Of a DNA stretch of 55,199 nucleotides, positions 32,338 through 40,488 are shown piece after piece; position 1 is the stretch's first letter; every line of letters starts with the position of its first letter. The stretch spans positions 1 through 55,199 of the forward strand of contig CAZSXS010000012.1 in the NCBI GenBank assembly GCA_964611385.1, given 5' to 3'. A model generated the notes under the pieces. That model searched no databases and was not told where the DNA came from. It saw only the letters and a list, made by a program, of their open reading frames with translations. Both the position numbers and the translations under genes were made by a program. The DNA is from CAZSXS01 sp964611385. GTDB lineage: Bacteria; Bacillota; Clostridia; Lachnospirales; CAYPQA01.

Positions 32338-33173
32338 CAGGCCTCACCTCTCGCTTGTGCCGAATCGGAGATCAGTAAGCGGGCCAGAAGGTAAGTCGCG
32401 ATCCCTACACCCAAGGGGATAAGGCTAATAAAAATACCAGGCCAAAACGCTTTCGGATCGGCCAAGGTATGCAAAAGGATGCGCAAACACCCTATGCTTT
32501 GCATAAAGCCTGAAAGGAAAAAGGTGATTGAATAACGTTTGCCAATGCCATGGGCATAAGCACGAATGAAGCTAAGGAGCATGCAGCCCAAACTGAAGCT
32601 GTATAAAACATCAAGGTTTCGATCAATAGAAGGGCCCAAAAGAGAAAGATCACCCGTATAAAGTTGCAAGATCCATATGAAAGCCAAGATGCCATCAAAG
32701 ACGAACCAAGCAAAGACATAATTAGCGAATGGTGCAAATGCAAGGTAGCTTAGGCGCTTCATAAGAGAGGGTTGTAAGGGAGGCAGGAATCTTTTACTAT
32801 TCCGCCATTTCATAAAAACAAACGGAATTAAGACTGCTATAAAAACGGATGCACCCTTATTGTAGGCAAAGCGGCCCTGCAAGAAAAGTAGCAGAGACAT
32901 AAAAGCAAAGAAGAGCACTTGACCTGCAAGATTAGCGTGATAGGAAGCCCATACGCTTTGCTTTCCCGCCTTAATGCCTAGGGATTGAAAGATTTCCATC
33001 GCCACTGTAAAGGGAGTCCCAAACTGCTGGCAAAGCTCCTCATCAGATAGTCCATCTTGATTGCCTGTTTCAAAATACTCGTTGTAATCGACCAGTATGG
33101 ACTGAACTTCATTTTGCTCTAGGTTTTGAGATAATTCATTCTCGAGTTGAAAAAGATATTCTGCTTTTGTCAT
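32337..33173 (-). CDS. HAAS (DUF1700) domain membrane protein
   Basis: 278 residues with an N-terminal HAAS/DUF1700 signature (LFQLENELSQNLEQNEVQSILVDYNEYFETGNQDGLSDEEL region, about 6-50) followed by six or so hydrophobic segments. Such proteins are commonly encoded with PadR regulators and are thought to act as membrane sensors. The order here is HAAS first and PadR second. The start follows AAAGAGGTGTCAT. Confidence 0.85.
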   Translation of the reverse strand: MTKAEYLFQLENELSQNLEQNEVQSILVDYNEYFETGNQDGLSDEELCQQFGTPFTVAMEIFQSLGIKAGKQSVWASYHANLAGQVLFFAFMSLLLFLQGRFAYNKGASVFIAVLIPFVFMKWRNSKRFLPPLQPSLMKRLSYLAFAPFANYVFAWFVFDGILAFIWILQLYTGDLSLLGPSIDRNLDVLYSFSLGCMLLSFIRAYAHGIGKRYSITFFLSGFMQSIGCLRILLHTLADPKAFWPGIFISLIPLGVGIATYLLARLLISDSAQARGEA

Positions 33174-33200
33174 ATGACACCTCTTTCACGATTTATACTG

Positions 33201-33229
33201 ATCATACAACAGTACTGCTTATTTGTCAA
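33201..33229 (-). promoter_or_regulatory. Promoter of the HAAS-padR pair
   Basis: On the minus strand TTGACA, a 17-nt spacer and TATGAT, 27 nt before the start codon. Confidence 0.8.
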
Positions 33230-33242
33230 TAGCGGTATCCAA

Positions 33243-33284
33243 AAAAGGCATATGCCAAACAGAAAAGTTTGACATATGCCTTTT
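33243..33284. terminator. Terminator-like hairpin
   Basis: AAAAGGCATATGCCAAAC pairs with GTTTGACATATGCCTTTT with one mismatch. On the minus strand it is followed by six U residues. Confidence 0.75.
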
Positions 33285-33617
33285 AATTTACTAAAAACAA
33301 AAAAAGCAACCGTTTTCAAGAAATCAGTCGCCCTTCTTATATCGAAAAGTGGGGGTTTTACAGCCGTGCCGCTTTATGGGGGACATAGTCGGCACGGCTG
33401 TAAATATGAGGTAGAGCCTCAATACGTTTATTATAGCATGAAAGTCTAAAATGCGCCATACGAAATTTGTCGAGTTTAGTCTTAATATTTTGCACAAAAA
33501 GATGCTTAAGCTTGCTGTGTTCATAATTGTCTGCTGAAATTTATATAAAAATCCAATAAAATTGGGGCTTTTTTGTATGCTGGCTTAATTTGGTCATTTA
33601 TTGATTTGTCCTCGTCA
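33285..33617 (-). other. Structured non-coding region with a 13-bp hairpin
   Basis: TTACAGCCGTGCC (33358-33370) and GGCACGGCTGTAA (33391-33403) form a perfect stem; CTATG/CATAG pairs within the loop. On the minus strand TATAAT (near 33430) precedes the hairpin and a GAAAACGGTTGCTTTTTTT terminator-like end follows. A 66-codon frame crosses the region but has no ribosome binding site. It may be a small RNA gene or a relic of an integrative element. Confidence 0.4.
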
Positions 33618-33679
33618 TAGTATGGAAAGAGCAAAGAGCGCTTTTTTCATATACTGATTTGAGGGCGACAAATGTCGGC
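33618..33679 (+). repeat. Decayed copy of the short upstream ORF region of the GH18 gene
   Basis: ATGGAAAGAGCAAAGAGCGCTTTTTTC and CTGATTTGAGGGCG match 34649-34692 closely, with one extra T that breaks the reading frame. It lies on the other side of the BofC-C-like gene, in the same orientation. Confidence 0.65.
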
Positions 33680-33700
33680 TACTATACAAATAGAATATCA

Positions 33701-34453
33701 TTAGCTGCAATAATCCTGCAGCAGCTTTATAAGCTCATCCTCGTCTTCTACCTCGATTCCGCTTTCAAGTTTGCTACGTTCCGTATGAGATAGGGGAGAA
33801 ATCAAGGTGTCCGTTACTTCCTTAAGGGTCTGTTCGCCGTTTTGATTAATATACACGGCTACATGACCGTCATAGGTGCCCAAAGTATAAGTGGATTGTC
33901 TGATCTTTTCCGGCTTGGAGCCTTCAATTCGCTTAGCCAACACAAGCTCAGTCTCGTCGAAGCGCTTTAGCTCCCAATCAGGGAAGACCTCCTTGATCTT
34001 TTCTTCAGTTAAGGAATACAAGAAATAGGGCATCTCTCCATCAGTCCGAGTAGTGGCTCTGTCCTGCGTATAGTACTCTTCAAAGATCAACCTTGTCTCC
34101 GGCCTTATCCTTGGTTCAAGTGCATCGTCTGCCATCCCTTGTGCCAATGATTCACTGATGGATAGCTTTCTGTCCCCGTCATAAACATAGGGCATTTCAG
34201 CTTCTACTTCTCCCTGTGTTTGTAAGTCGCCCCTGGCAACAGTCTCTGTTCCTGCGCCTTCTCTAATGAGTTGAGCTTCGTCGTCTTGCGTTGTTTCAAG
34301 GCGGTCACCCTTCGTAAATATGGACGAGATAGAGGCGCCAAGGTTTTTGATTCCGGTTTCGCCTTTATACAGCTTATAACCCATAGATGCTGCCATTACA
34401 GACAACAAAAACAAGCCTACAAAACAAACACACAGCAGAATATATTTTTTCAT
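33701..34453 (-). CDS. Membrane-anchored protein with BofC C-terminal-like domain
   Basis: 250 residues: an N-terminal membrane anchor (about 4-24), an extended linker (about 45-110) and a C-terminal domain with FPDWELKRFDETELVLAKR, YTLGTYDGHVAVYI and KLESGIEVEDEDELIKLLQDYCS. This last part follows the BofC C-terminal domain pattern (forespore control of SpoIVB in Bacillus), but the N-terminal part differs. A sporulation or envelope role is therefore a guess. The start follows AGAGGAGGATTAAGC. Confidence 0.7.
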   Translation of the reverse strand: MKKYILLCVCFVGLFLLSVMAASMGYKLYKGETGIKNLGASISSIFTKGDRLETTQDDEAQLIREGAGTETVARGDLQTQGEVEAEMPYVYDGDRKLSISESLAQGMADDALEPRIRPETRLIFEEYYTQDRATTRTDGEMPYFLYSLTEEKIKEVFPDWELKRFDETELVLAKRIEGSKPEKIRQSTYTLGTYDGHVAVYINQNGEQTLKEVTDTLISPLSHTERSKLESGIEVEDEDELIKLLQDYCS

Positions 34454-34479
34454 GCTTAATCCTCCTCTCTTCTTGTTGA

Positions 34480-34495
34480 TACTCAGTCACGTTTG
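34480..34495 (-). repeat. Family-2 repeat end fragment
   Basis: On the minus strand AAACGTGACTGAGTATC equals the right end of the family-2 element. The remainder is missing. Confidence 0.5.
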
Positions 34496-34584
34496 TTCTT
34501 TTTTACAAGTATTGCCATTCATTTTACAATTCATACACAACACATAAGAGAAGGCAAGATATCCGCATATCTCTGTAATTTTCC

Positions 34585-34613
34585 TTGAACTTAAGCGCTT
34601 TATAGTGTATACT
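34585..34613 (+). promoter_or_regulatory. Promoter of the short ORF-GH18 unit
   Basis: TTGAAC, a 17-nt spacer and TATACT. It lies 36 nt before the short ORF's ATG. Confidence 0.75.
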
Positions 34614-34648
34614 TGCCATATTCAGACAGGAACAGTCAAGGAGGTAGT

Positions 34649-34717
34649 ATGGAAAAAGCAAAGAGCGCTTTTTCCATTTCTGATTTGAGTGCGCCAGAGG
34701 CGCAAAATGGAGGTTAA
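34649..34717 (+). CDS. Short upstream ORF (22 codons) coupled to the GH18 gene
   Basis: AAGGAGGT stands directly before this ATG, which opens a 22-residue peptide starting MEKAKSAFSISDLSA and ending in QNGG. Its last sense codons contain the GGAGG ribosome binding site of the GH18 gene, whose ATG follows the stop by 4 nt. The same stretch forms two local hairpins (GGAAAAAGC/GCTTTTTCC and TGCGCC/GGCGCA). It could be a regulatory leader peptide or a coupling device. No known leader family is recognised. Confidence 0.55.
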   Translation: MEKAKSAFSISDLSAPEAQNGG

Positions 34718-34721
34718 TATA

Positions 34722-36542
34722 ATGAAAGCAATCAAGTATAGAGCGGCTCTTATCTATGGCTTGGCAGCCTTATTAGTCGTTTTGGTCGTTATTTATGTTG
34801 TGGTACTCATCATGCCCAATAATAAGCTCAAGCCTTTTTCCGATTATTATGCCAGTACGGATCCCCACATTGTTTTAGAAAACCAGGTTTATGTATACAA
34901 GAGCCCAGAGGAAATTACAGCCTTGGAAAAAGAAAAGGCCGACTCTGAGGATTCAGAAGAAATTCTATTGGAAAACGAACCAATTTATAAGGCAGATCTT
35001 TCTGTCGTCGTCAAGGAACAGGTGTACCTGTCTGCAGAATTTATTAAAGATCAGTTTGATAAATACATATTTTGGGAAGAAGAGGCAAATAATTTGACCG
35101 TTACAACCGAAAACAAGGTCATTCGCATGAAAACCGAAGATCTGACTTATACGGTCAACAATAGGCCTATGAAGCTATCCTTTCCCATTACTCGCGTGAG
35201 CGACAAAGCGTATTTGCCTGTCAATCTGAGTGAAGAGCTGTATAACCTGGTAACAAGCTATAATGAGGAAGCCGAAATTCTTGTGATCGACTACACGGAC
35301 AAGGAATATGAAGAAGCAAGGGTTATTGGGAAAAAAGCGGTCTTACGCTATGAGCCGGATCGGAAATCCTTTATTCAGGAAAAGCTTAATCCCGGCTGGA
35401 AGCTAACTGTCTTCGGAGAGGCTGGGAAAAAAGGCGAATATTTACTGGTCAGAAGCGAAGTTGGACATGTGGGCTATGTTTTGGCAAAGGATGTGGGCGA
35501 ATTTTCAAAGCGTCCGGCTAAAAGCGCCCAGGAGCATTCCTTTCCGGAAAAAAAATCGCCCAGCAAGGAAAACATGCGAATTTATATTGGTTGGGATCAT
35601 ATTACCTCGTCAAAACAAAACGAAAACCCTTCGGAGCGGATTCAAACCAAGGCAATCAATGTGTTGTCGCCGACCTGGTTTGCCTTTGACAAGGAGAAGG
35701 CGAACGGCGAACTTACCAACATTGCAGACCTCAACTATGTAAAATGGGCACATTCCCTTGGGATTCAGGTTTGGCCCCTGATCAGCGACACCAACGGTAA
35801 AACCTGTGAGGCGGTTTTAAGCAGCAATGAGGCTCGTCAAACTCTGATTAACCAAATCCTAAGCTTTATTTCCATCTACAAGTTAGACGGAATCAACATT
35901 GATTTTGAGCTTGTTCCCCAAGCGGCTGCCCCTTATTATCTGCAATTTTTTCGGGAAATCTCCCCTCTCTTAAAAGAGCAAGGCTCCTACCTATCGGTGG
36001 ATATGTACGTTCCCTCCAAATGGAGCGCCTATTACAACCGCGCAGAGGTTTCCAAGGTGGTCGATTATGTTTGCGTGATGACCTATGACGAGTACTATTC
36101 CGGTTCACCGGAGAGTGGGCCGGTGGCTTCCATTGAATTTGTGGACAGTGGCATCAAAAACACCCTCCTAGAAGTGCCCAAAGAAAAGGTCATTATGGGT
36201 CTTCCGTACTATGTTCGGATCTGGCGGGAGGTTATGAAAGGCGATACGGTGGAAAAGCGAACCATTCGAGATGTGGGTATGAACCTGGCGGTTAAAATTT
36301 TTACCGAGGCCGACGCAGATATGGAATGGGACACAGAAACGGCAACCACCTATGGCGAGTACAAGGCCGTTGAGGACGGGAAAAATATCACTTACAAGGC
36401 TTGGATTGAAGACGAGCTTTCCATAGGAAAGAAACTGGAGCTGCTTCAAAAATATGATATAGCCGGTGCAGCGGCCTGGCGGCTGGGTCTTGAAAAAGCA
36501 GAAATACCAAAATTAGTTGAACAGATGTTAAAAAAGCAATGA
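34722..36542 (+). CDS. Membrane-anchored GH18-family protein with SH3-like domain
   Basis: 606 residues: an N-terminal membrane anchor (about 8-29), a copper-amine-oxidase-N-like region (about 90-180), a bacterial SH3 module (about 205-260, WKLTVFGEAGKKGEYLLVRSEVGHVGYVLAKD) and a GH18 barrel from about 285. The barrel has the catalytic DGINIDFE motif (Asp389 to Glu396), VMTYDEYY and a final AAAWRLGLE. Such proteins hydrolyse or bind N-acetylglucosamine polymers and in sporulating Firmicutes are often spore or envelope proteins. The start at 34722 is set by GGAGG 8 nt upstream. cwlD follows after 71 nt. Confidence 0.88.
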   Translation: MKAIKYRAALIYGLAALLVVLVVIYVVVLIMPNNKLKPFSDYYASTDPHIVLENQVYVYKSPEEITALEKEKADSEDSEEILLENEPIYKADLSVVVKEQVYLSAEFIKDQFDKYIFWEEEANNLTVTTENKVIRMKTEDLTYTVNNRPMKLSFPITRVSDKAYLPVNLSEELYNLVTSYNEEAEILVIDYTDKEYEEARVIGKKAVLRYEPDRKSFIQEKLNPGWKLTVFGEAGKKGEYLLVRSEVGHVGYVLAKDVGEFSKRPAKSAQEHSFPEKKSPSKENMRIYIGWDHITSSKQNENPSERIQTKAINVLSPTWFAFDKEKANGELTNIADLNYVKWAHSLGIQVWPLISDTNGKTCEAVLSSNEARQTLINQILSFISIYKLDGINIDFELVPQAAAPYYLQFFREISPLLKEQGSYLSVDMYVPSKWSAYYNRAEVSKVVDYVCVMTYDEYYSGSPESGPVASIEFVDSGIKNTLLEVPKEKVIMGLPYYVRIWREVMKGDTVEKRTIRDVGMNLAVKIFTEADADMEWDTETATTYGEYKAVEDGKNITYKAWIEDELSIGKKLELLQKYDIAGAAAWRLGLEKAEIPKLVEQMLKKQ

Positions 36543-36613
36543 TTAACTTTTTGGAATAATTGTCCTCTTTATCAGCATATGATTAGACAGGTTGGTAAAC
36601 AAGGAGTATTCGA

Positions 36614-37300
36614 GTGAAGGTAATCAGTTTAAAAAAGGAACAAATCCTGGCCGTAATTTACTTAGTCATTATTTTAATTGGGGTCGTAAAGATTTATAAT
36701 GACGAAACTGTCAGTGCATTTTCCATGCCGCTTTCACGGAAGGTAATCATGATCGATGCAGGGCATGGGGGCTTTGACCCAGGGATGATAGGCGATGCAA
36801 AGACGCTGGAAAAGGATATCAACTTAGCCATTGCCAAAAAACTGCAAAACTACCTTGAACTGGGCGGCGCTTTTGTTGTGATGACAAGAGTAGAGGACAG
36901 GGCTTTGGGTGCCAAAAAGGCCGCGGACATGAAAAACCGGCAGCTCATTGCCAACAACGGAAAGTCTGATATCCTGGTCAGCATACATCAAAACTCCTAT
37001 CCGGACGGCAGCGTAAAAGGCGCTCAGGTTTTTTATTATGACAACTCGGAGAATAGCAAAAAGCTGGCCGATTCAATCCAGACCGAAATCAACAGCTTTG
37101 CAAACATAGGGAACAAGAAACAACCTGAGCCCAACAAGAATTATTTCATACTTAAAAGAACGACCATTCCCTCTGTTATCGTGGAATGTGGATTTTTAAC
37201 GAACTATGCCGAAAAGAAAAAGCTTTCAACAGATGAATATCAAGACAAAATGGCTTGGGCCATTTATATGGGGATCATAAAATACTATGGACTGGAATAA
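36614..37300 (+). CDS. cwlD: N-acetylmuramoyl-L-alanine amidase CwlD
   Basis: Amidase_3-type zinc enzyme that, in sporulation, cleaves stem peptides to start muramic-delta-lactam formation in cortex. The 228-residue protein has an N-terminal membrane segment (about 9-26), IMIDAGHGGFDPG (zinc His), MKNRQLIANN, DILVSIHQNSYPD (second His) and VIVECGFLTNYAEKKKL (catalytic Glu). The start is GTG with AAGGAGT upstream. It overlaps the next gene by 14 nt. Confidence 0.92.
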   Translation: MKVISLKKEQILAVIYLVIILIGVVKIYNDETVSAFSMPLSRKVIMIDAGHGGFDPGMIGDAKTLEKDINLAIAKKLQNYLELGGAFVVMTRVEDRALGAKKAADMKNRQLIANNGKSDILVSIHQNSYPDGSVKGAQVFYYDNSENSKKLADSIQTEINSFANIGNKKQPEPNKNYFILKRTTIPSVIVECGFLTNYAEKKKLSTDEYQDKMAWAIYMGIIKYYGLE

Positions 37301-37991
37301 GAACCTAAAGGACGGCGAGAGGCTAGACGACTTGAACCGGGACGGACTTAAGATTATACAAAACACAAAGAGCTTTTGCTTTGGGATTGATGCGGTATTG
37401 CTGACGGACTTCGCAAAGGTACATACGGGCGAGGTCCTTTTAGATTTGGGCACTGGGACGGGGATCATCCCCATCCTGCTGAGTGCAAAGACTAAGGGCA
37501 GTCATTTTACAGGGCTGGAAATACAAAGCGAAAGTGTGGACATGGCACGAAGAAGTGTCGAACTGAATCAGCTCAGTCACAAGGTAAGCATACTTGAAGG
37601 GGATCTCAAAAGGATCCAAGAGCAGATCAGCCCCGCTTCTATGAACGTGGTAACAGCAAACCCGCCTTACATGAACACTGGAGGCGGGCTTATTAATGTT
37701 TCGGACAAAAAAGCGCTGGCCAGGCACGAAATCCTTTGCACGCTTTCAGATGTGATCCAGGCGGCGGCCTACGCTCTGATTCCACAGGGACGTTTTTATC
37801 TGGTTCATAGGCCGCAGCGCTTGGCTGACATTTTTGAGATTTTACGAGCCAAGGGCTTGGAGCCAAAGGTTCTACAACAGGTGCAGTACCGCATTGACAA
37901 GGAGCCGAGTCTTGTACTGATTGAGGCCACCAAGAACGGGAAGAAAATGCTGAAGGTGTTGCCGCCGGTGATTCTTAGTTGTTGTCAGTGA
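37287..37991 (+). CDS. tRNA1(Val) adenine-N6-methyltransferase-like protein
   Basis: 234 residues with an N-terminal LKIIQNTKSFCFGIDAVLL motif, SAM-binding LLDLGTGTGIIPILLS, and VVTANPPYMNTGGG, the NPPY signature of adenine-N6 methyltransferases of the YfiC/TrmN6 group. The C-terminus ends soon after LKVLPPVIL, whereas relatives continue some 12-15 residues, so the tail may be truncated by a local change. It overlaps cwlD and is followed by a terminator. Confidence 0.85.
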   Translation: MDWNKNLKDGERLDDLNRDGLKIIQNTKSFCFGIDAVLLTDFAKVHTGEVLLDLGTGTGIIPILLSAKTKGSHFTGLEIQSESVDMARRSVELNQLSHKVSILEGDLKRIQEQISPASMNVVTANPPYMNTGGGLINVSDKKALARHEILCTLSDVIQAAAYALIPQGRFYLVHRPQRLADIFEILRAKGLEPKVLQQVQYRIDKEPSLVLIEATKNGKKMLKVLPPVILSCCQ

Positions 37992-38007
37992 ACTATATTA
38001 CAAACAC

Positions 38008-38047
38008 AAAAAGCTTTTGAGCATTGCTGGATGCTCAAAAGCTTTTT
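38008..38047 (+). terminator. Terminator of the GH18-cwlD-methyltransferase unit
   Basis: AAAAGCTTTTGAGCAT pairs with ATGCTCAAAAGCTTTT, followed by TTTATTG. Confidence 0.85.
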
Positions 38048-38116
38048 TATTGTAGTTTTACCATAGATGCAGTTTGATATTATTTTAGGTATTTGCAGAA
38101 AATTTTTCAAAACCTA

Positions 38117-38145
38117 TTGATAAAGATGTTAGGCATATGTATACT
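38117..38145 (+). promoter_or_regulatory. Promoter of the blaI-like operon
   Basis: TTGATA, a 17-nt spacer and TATACT. The spacer contains TTAGGCA, one half of the operator-like repeat that follows. Confidence 0.8.
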
Positions 38146-38167
38146 GTAGTAAATAGGCAAATGCCTA
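38129..38167 (+). promoter_or_regulatory. Candidate BlaI-type operator
   Basis: TAGGCAAATGCCTA (38154-38167) is a perfect inverted repeat just after the -10 box, and a second TTAGGCA (38129-38135) lies in the promoter spacer. A BlaI/MecI repressor bound here would block RNA polymerase, in line with autoregulation known for the family. Confidence 0.65.
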
Positions 38168-38182
38168 AAAGGAGTTGATATT

Positions 38183-38560
38183 ATGGAAACGATGAAAAAA
38201 CTACCAGACGCGGAGTTTGACATCATGAAAGTGGTGTGGGCGAACGAAGCGCCAATTACAACCAACATTATAATGCAGCAGCTTGGAAATGAAAGAAAAT
38301 GGCGAGTACAGACCCTTATTTCCTTGTTGTTGCGCCTTGTTGAGCGAGGATTTTTGCGCACGGAAAAAAACGGCAAGGAGCGTACTTATTTTCCTGTTGT
38401 AAGCCGTGATGATTACTTGAAGTTTGAGACTGGTAACTTCATAAAAAATTATCACGAAAGCTCATTCCTCAATCTTGTCAATACCTTGTACGACGGAAAA
38501 AACTTAACGGATAAGGATATTGACGAGATGCTTACATGGGCAAAAGAACGGAAGGGGTAG
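38183..38560 (+). CDS. BlaI/MecI/CopY-family repressor
   Basis: A 125-residue winged-helix repressor with LPDAEFDIMKVVWANEAPITTNIIMQQLG, TLISLLLRLVERGFLRTEKNGKERTYFPVVS and a C-terminal dimerisation helix FLNLVNTLYDGKNLTDKDIDEM. The family is inactivated by cleavage through a BlaR1-type membrane protease, which is encoded one nucleotide downstream here. The start follows AAAGGAGTTGATATT. Confidence 0.93.
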   Translation: METMKKLPDAEFDIMKVVWANEAPITTNIIMQQLGNERKWRVQTLISLLLRLVERGFLRTEKNGKERTYFPVVSRDDYLKFETGNFIKNYHESSFLNLVNTLYDGKNLTDKDIDEMLTWAKERKG

Positions 38561-38561
38561 T

Positions 38562-40460
38562 ATGCAGCGCTTTATTATGACACTGTTGATATGCTCGCTT
38601 ACGATGTCTGTTCTTGCACTTCTGTACATGGCGATTACACCTGTTTTAGCAAAACGCTATTCGGCTAAGAGCCGCTATTACGCTTGGTTGGTCATCGTGT
38701 TAGGATTCATTATTCCGTTTAAACCACAGTTTAGTTACGCTATGCTGAAAGTAGACATTCCGATCGAGACATTATCCCCCATTATTCAGATTGGTAAAGA
38801 TACACCATTTGTTCTTCCGTCACAAAACACAGCACTCCCAACGGTTTTACCAAGTATTTCAATGTGGCAGATGATAGCGGTTGTGTGGCTGGTCGGAATG
38901 GTAGCCACCTTTGCATACTACACAATAAAGCATTACCGCTTTAAGAAGATGGTAAAAAGGTGGAGTGAGTCCGTGTCAGACAAGCAAGTACTATCCTTGT
39001 TCCTGAGCCTAAAATCCGAATTGGCAATTAACCGACAGATTGATTTAGAGCTTTGTTCTTGTATTGGTAGTCCCATGTTGGTGGGGGTTGTAAAACCTAC
39101 CATCTTGATTCCCCATTTAAACTTTGCTAAGGATGAACTGCGCTTTATTCTACATCATGAGCTAGTTCATTTTAAACGCAAAGACCTATGGTACAAATGT
39201 TTTATGTTTCTTGCCACTGCCATGCACTGGTTTAATCCCATTGTTTATGTAATAGCAAAGGCCATTGATGTGCAATGTGAGCTATCCTGCGATGCAGAGG
39301 TGGTGCAAAGTACAAATCAAGATATGCGTCTGCATTACAGTGAAACCATTATTGGAGTGATTCAATATAATTCCAAGCGGAACACTGCTTTATCAACAAA
39401 ATTTTATGGAGGTAAGGAAGATATGAAAAAGAGGATTTTTTCCATTATGGATATGAACAGGAAAAAGGCAGGCTTGGCCGTCATTTGTGGAACTTTGATT
39501 GTGACCTTGGGAACAGGTGCTGCGTTTGCAGCAAATGCTCAACCCGATTTTCCCACTCACCCCCGTTTCCCAGATCATCCGAGCTTTCCAAGTGTGCAAG
39601 ACAATAGCAGTCCATCACCAGAAATCGAAATAGGTGATTCTTTGAAAAAAGAAGATAGTGGAACCATAATGTCAAATAGTAAGAAAATCCGCTTTGATAT
39701 TCAATCCGTAGCGGCCGGTGAAAATATTATGTTGGGAGGGTATAGACTTCAAAAGGGCGATACTGTCCAAGTAGAGTATAGTAATAACGGCAACAAAATC
39801 AACATTAGTATGTGCACGGACAATCTGCGGCCTACTGAAACAGCAATAGCAATCAATACAACAACAGAGGTTCAGAAAGATGGGGTGTATTATTTTTTCA
39901 TCCAAAGCAACGCCACTAATGGAGCAAGTAATGATATCAGGGGAACCATTCAACTTAATTATCGTTCACCACAAATGGTTCAAGATGAAAGAGTGCAATT
40001 TACAGATAATGAAGCATCACCAAATGAAAGCCGGACAGTGAATCGTGCAGAAGTGCCTGCTCAGGAAACTGCAAATAATAAGTCGCAGTATGACGGACTA
40101 TTTGATGATCCAGCAACTGTGTTACACTATTTTGACAAAAGCAACTATAACGCAGAAAGTTATAAAGAAAATCAGCATGAAGGGGCGACATCACTGGTCT
40201 TCACCAATTTTTCAGGTTCTAAAACGATCTATGAACTAAATTTGAGCCAAGCCACAACCGTTGATTTTGGAATTTCTGCAGATGTTGACGGGGAATATAA
40301 AATAGCGTTTATTACCGAGAATCGAGAGGTAGCTATGACGGCAGCTACTTATAACTGGTTTCCTGCTTCACGACCGATTGAGCTTCCTAAAGGAAAAACT
40401 GCGATCGTTTTAATTGGTGAACAAGCTACGGGGAGTTGCAATCTATCGCTTAACTATTAA
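38562..40460 (+). CDS. BlaR1/MecR1-type M56 membrane metalloprotease with a non-penicillin-binding sensor
   Basis: 632 residues. Four membrane segments and an M56 protease core with HHELVHFKRKDLWYK (His198-Glu-x-x-His) lead to a last membrane segment near 300-320. The outside part (about 320-632) holds an HPxFP-rich spacer, then two beta-rich stretches (about 370-480 and 520-632). I see no SxxK-type penicillin-binding serine region as in BlaR1. It probably senses another signal and triggers BlaI cleavage. The start at 38562 follows GGAAGGGGTAG. Confidence 0.88.
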   Translation: MQRFIMTLLICSLTMSVLALLYMAITPVLAKRYSAKSRYYAWLVIVLGFIIPFKPQFSYAMLKVDIPIETLSPIIQIGKDTPFVLPSQNTALPTVLPSISMWQMIAVVWLVGMVATFAYYTIKHYRFKKMVKRWSESVSDKQVLSLFLSLKSELAINRQIDLELCSCIGSPMLVGVVKPTILIPHLNFAKDELRFILHHELVHFKRKDLWYKCFMFLATAMHWFNPIVYVIAKAIDVQCELSCDAEVVQSTNQDMRLHYSETIIGVIQYNSKRNTALSTKFYGGKEDMKKRIFSIMDMNRKKAGLAVICGTLIVTLGTGAAFAANAQPDFPTHPRFPDHPSFPSVQDNSSPSPEIEIGDSLKKEDSGTIMSNSKKIRFDIQSVAAGENIMLGGYRLQKGDTVQVEYSNNGNKINISMCTDNLRPTETAIAINTTTEVQKDGVYYFFIQSNATNGASNDIRGTIQLNYRSPQMVQDERVQFTDNEASPNESRTVNRAEVPAQETANNKSQYDGLFDDPATVLHYFDKSNYNAESYKENQHEGATSLVFTNFSGSKTIYELNLSQATTVDFGISADVDGEYKIAFITENREVAMTAATYNWFPASRPIELPKGKTAIVLIGEQATGSCNLSLNY

Positions 40461-40488
40461 TGTATAGGATCAGAAAGAAGAGGATTCG

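Noticed and set aside
33324..33524. 66-codon minus-strand frame through the hairpin region
   Set aside because: It has no ribosome binding site, and part of it encodes the perfect hairpin. A structured RNA or relic explains the sequence better.
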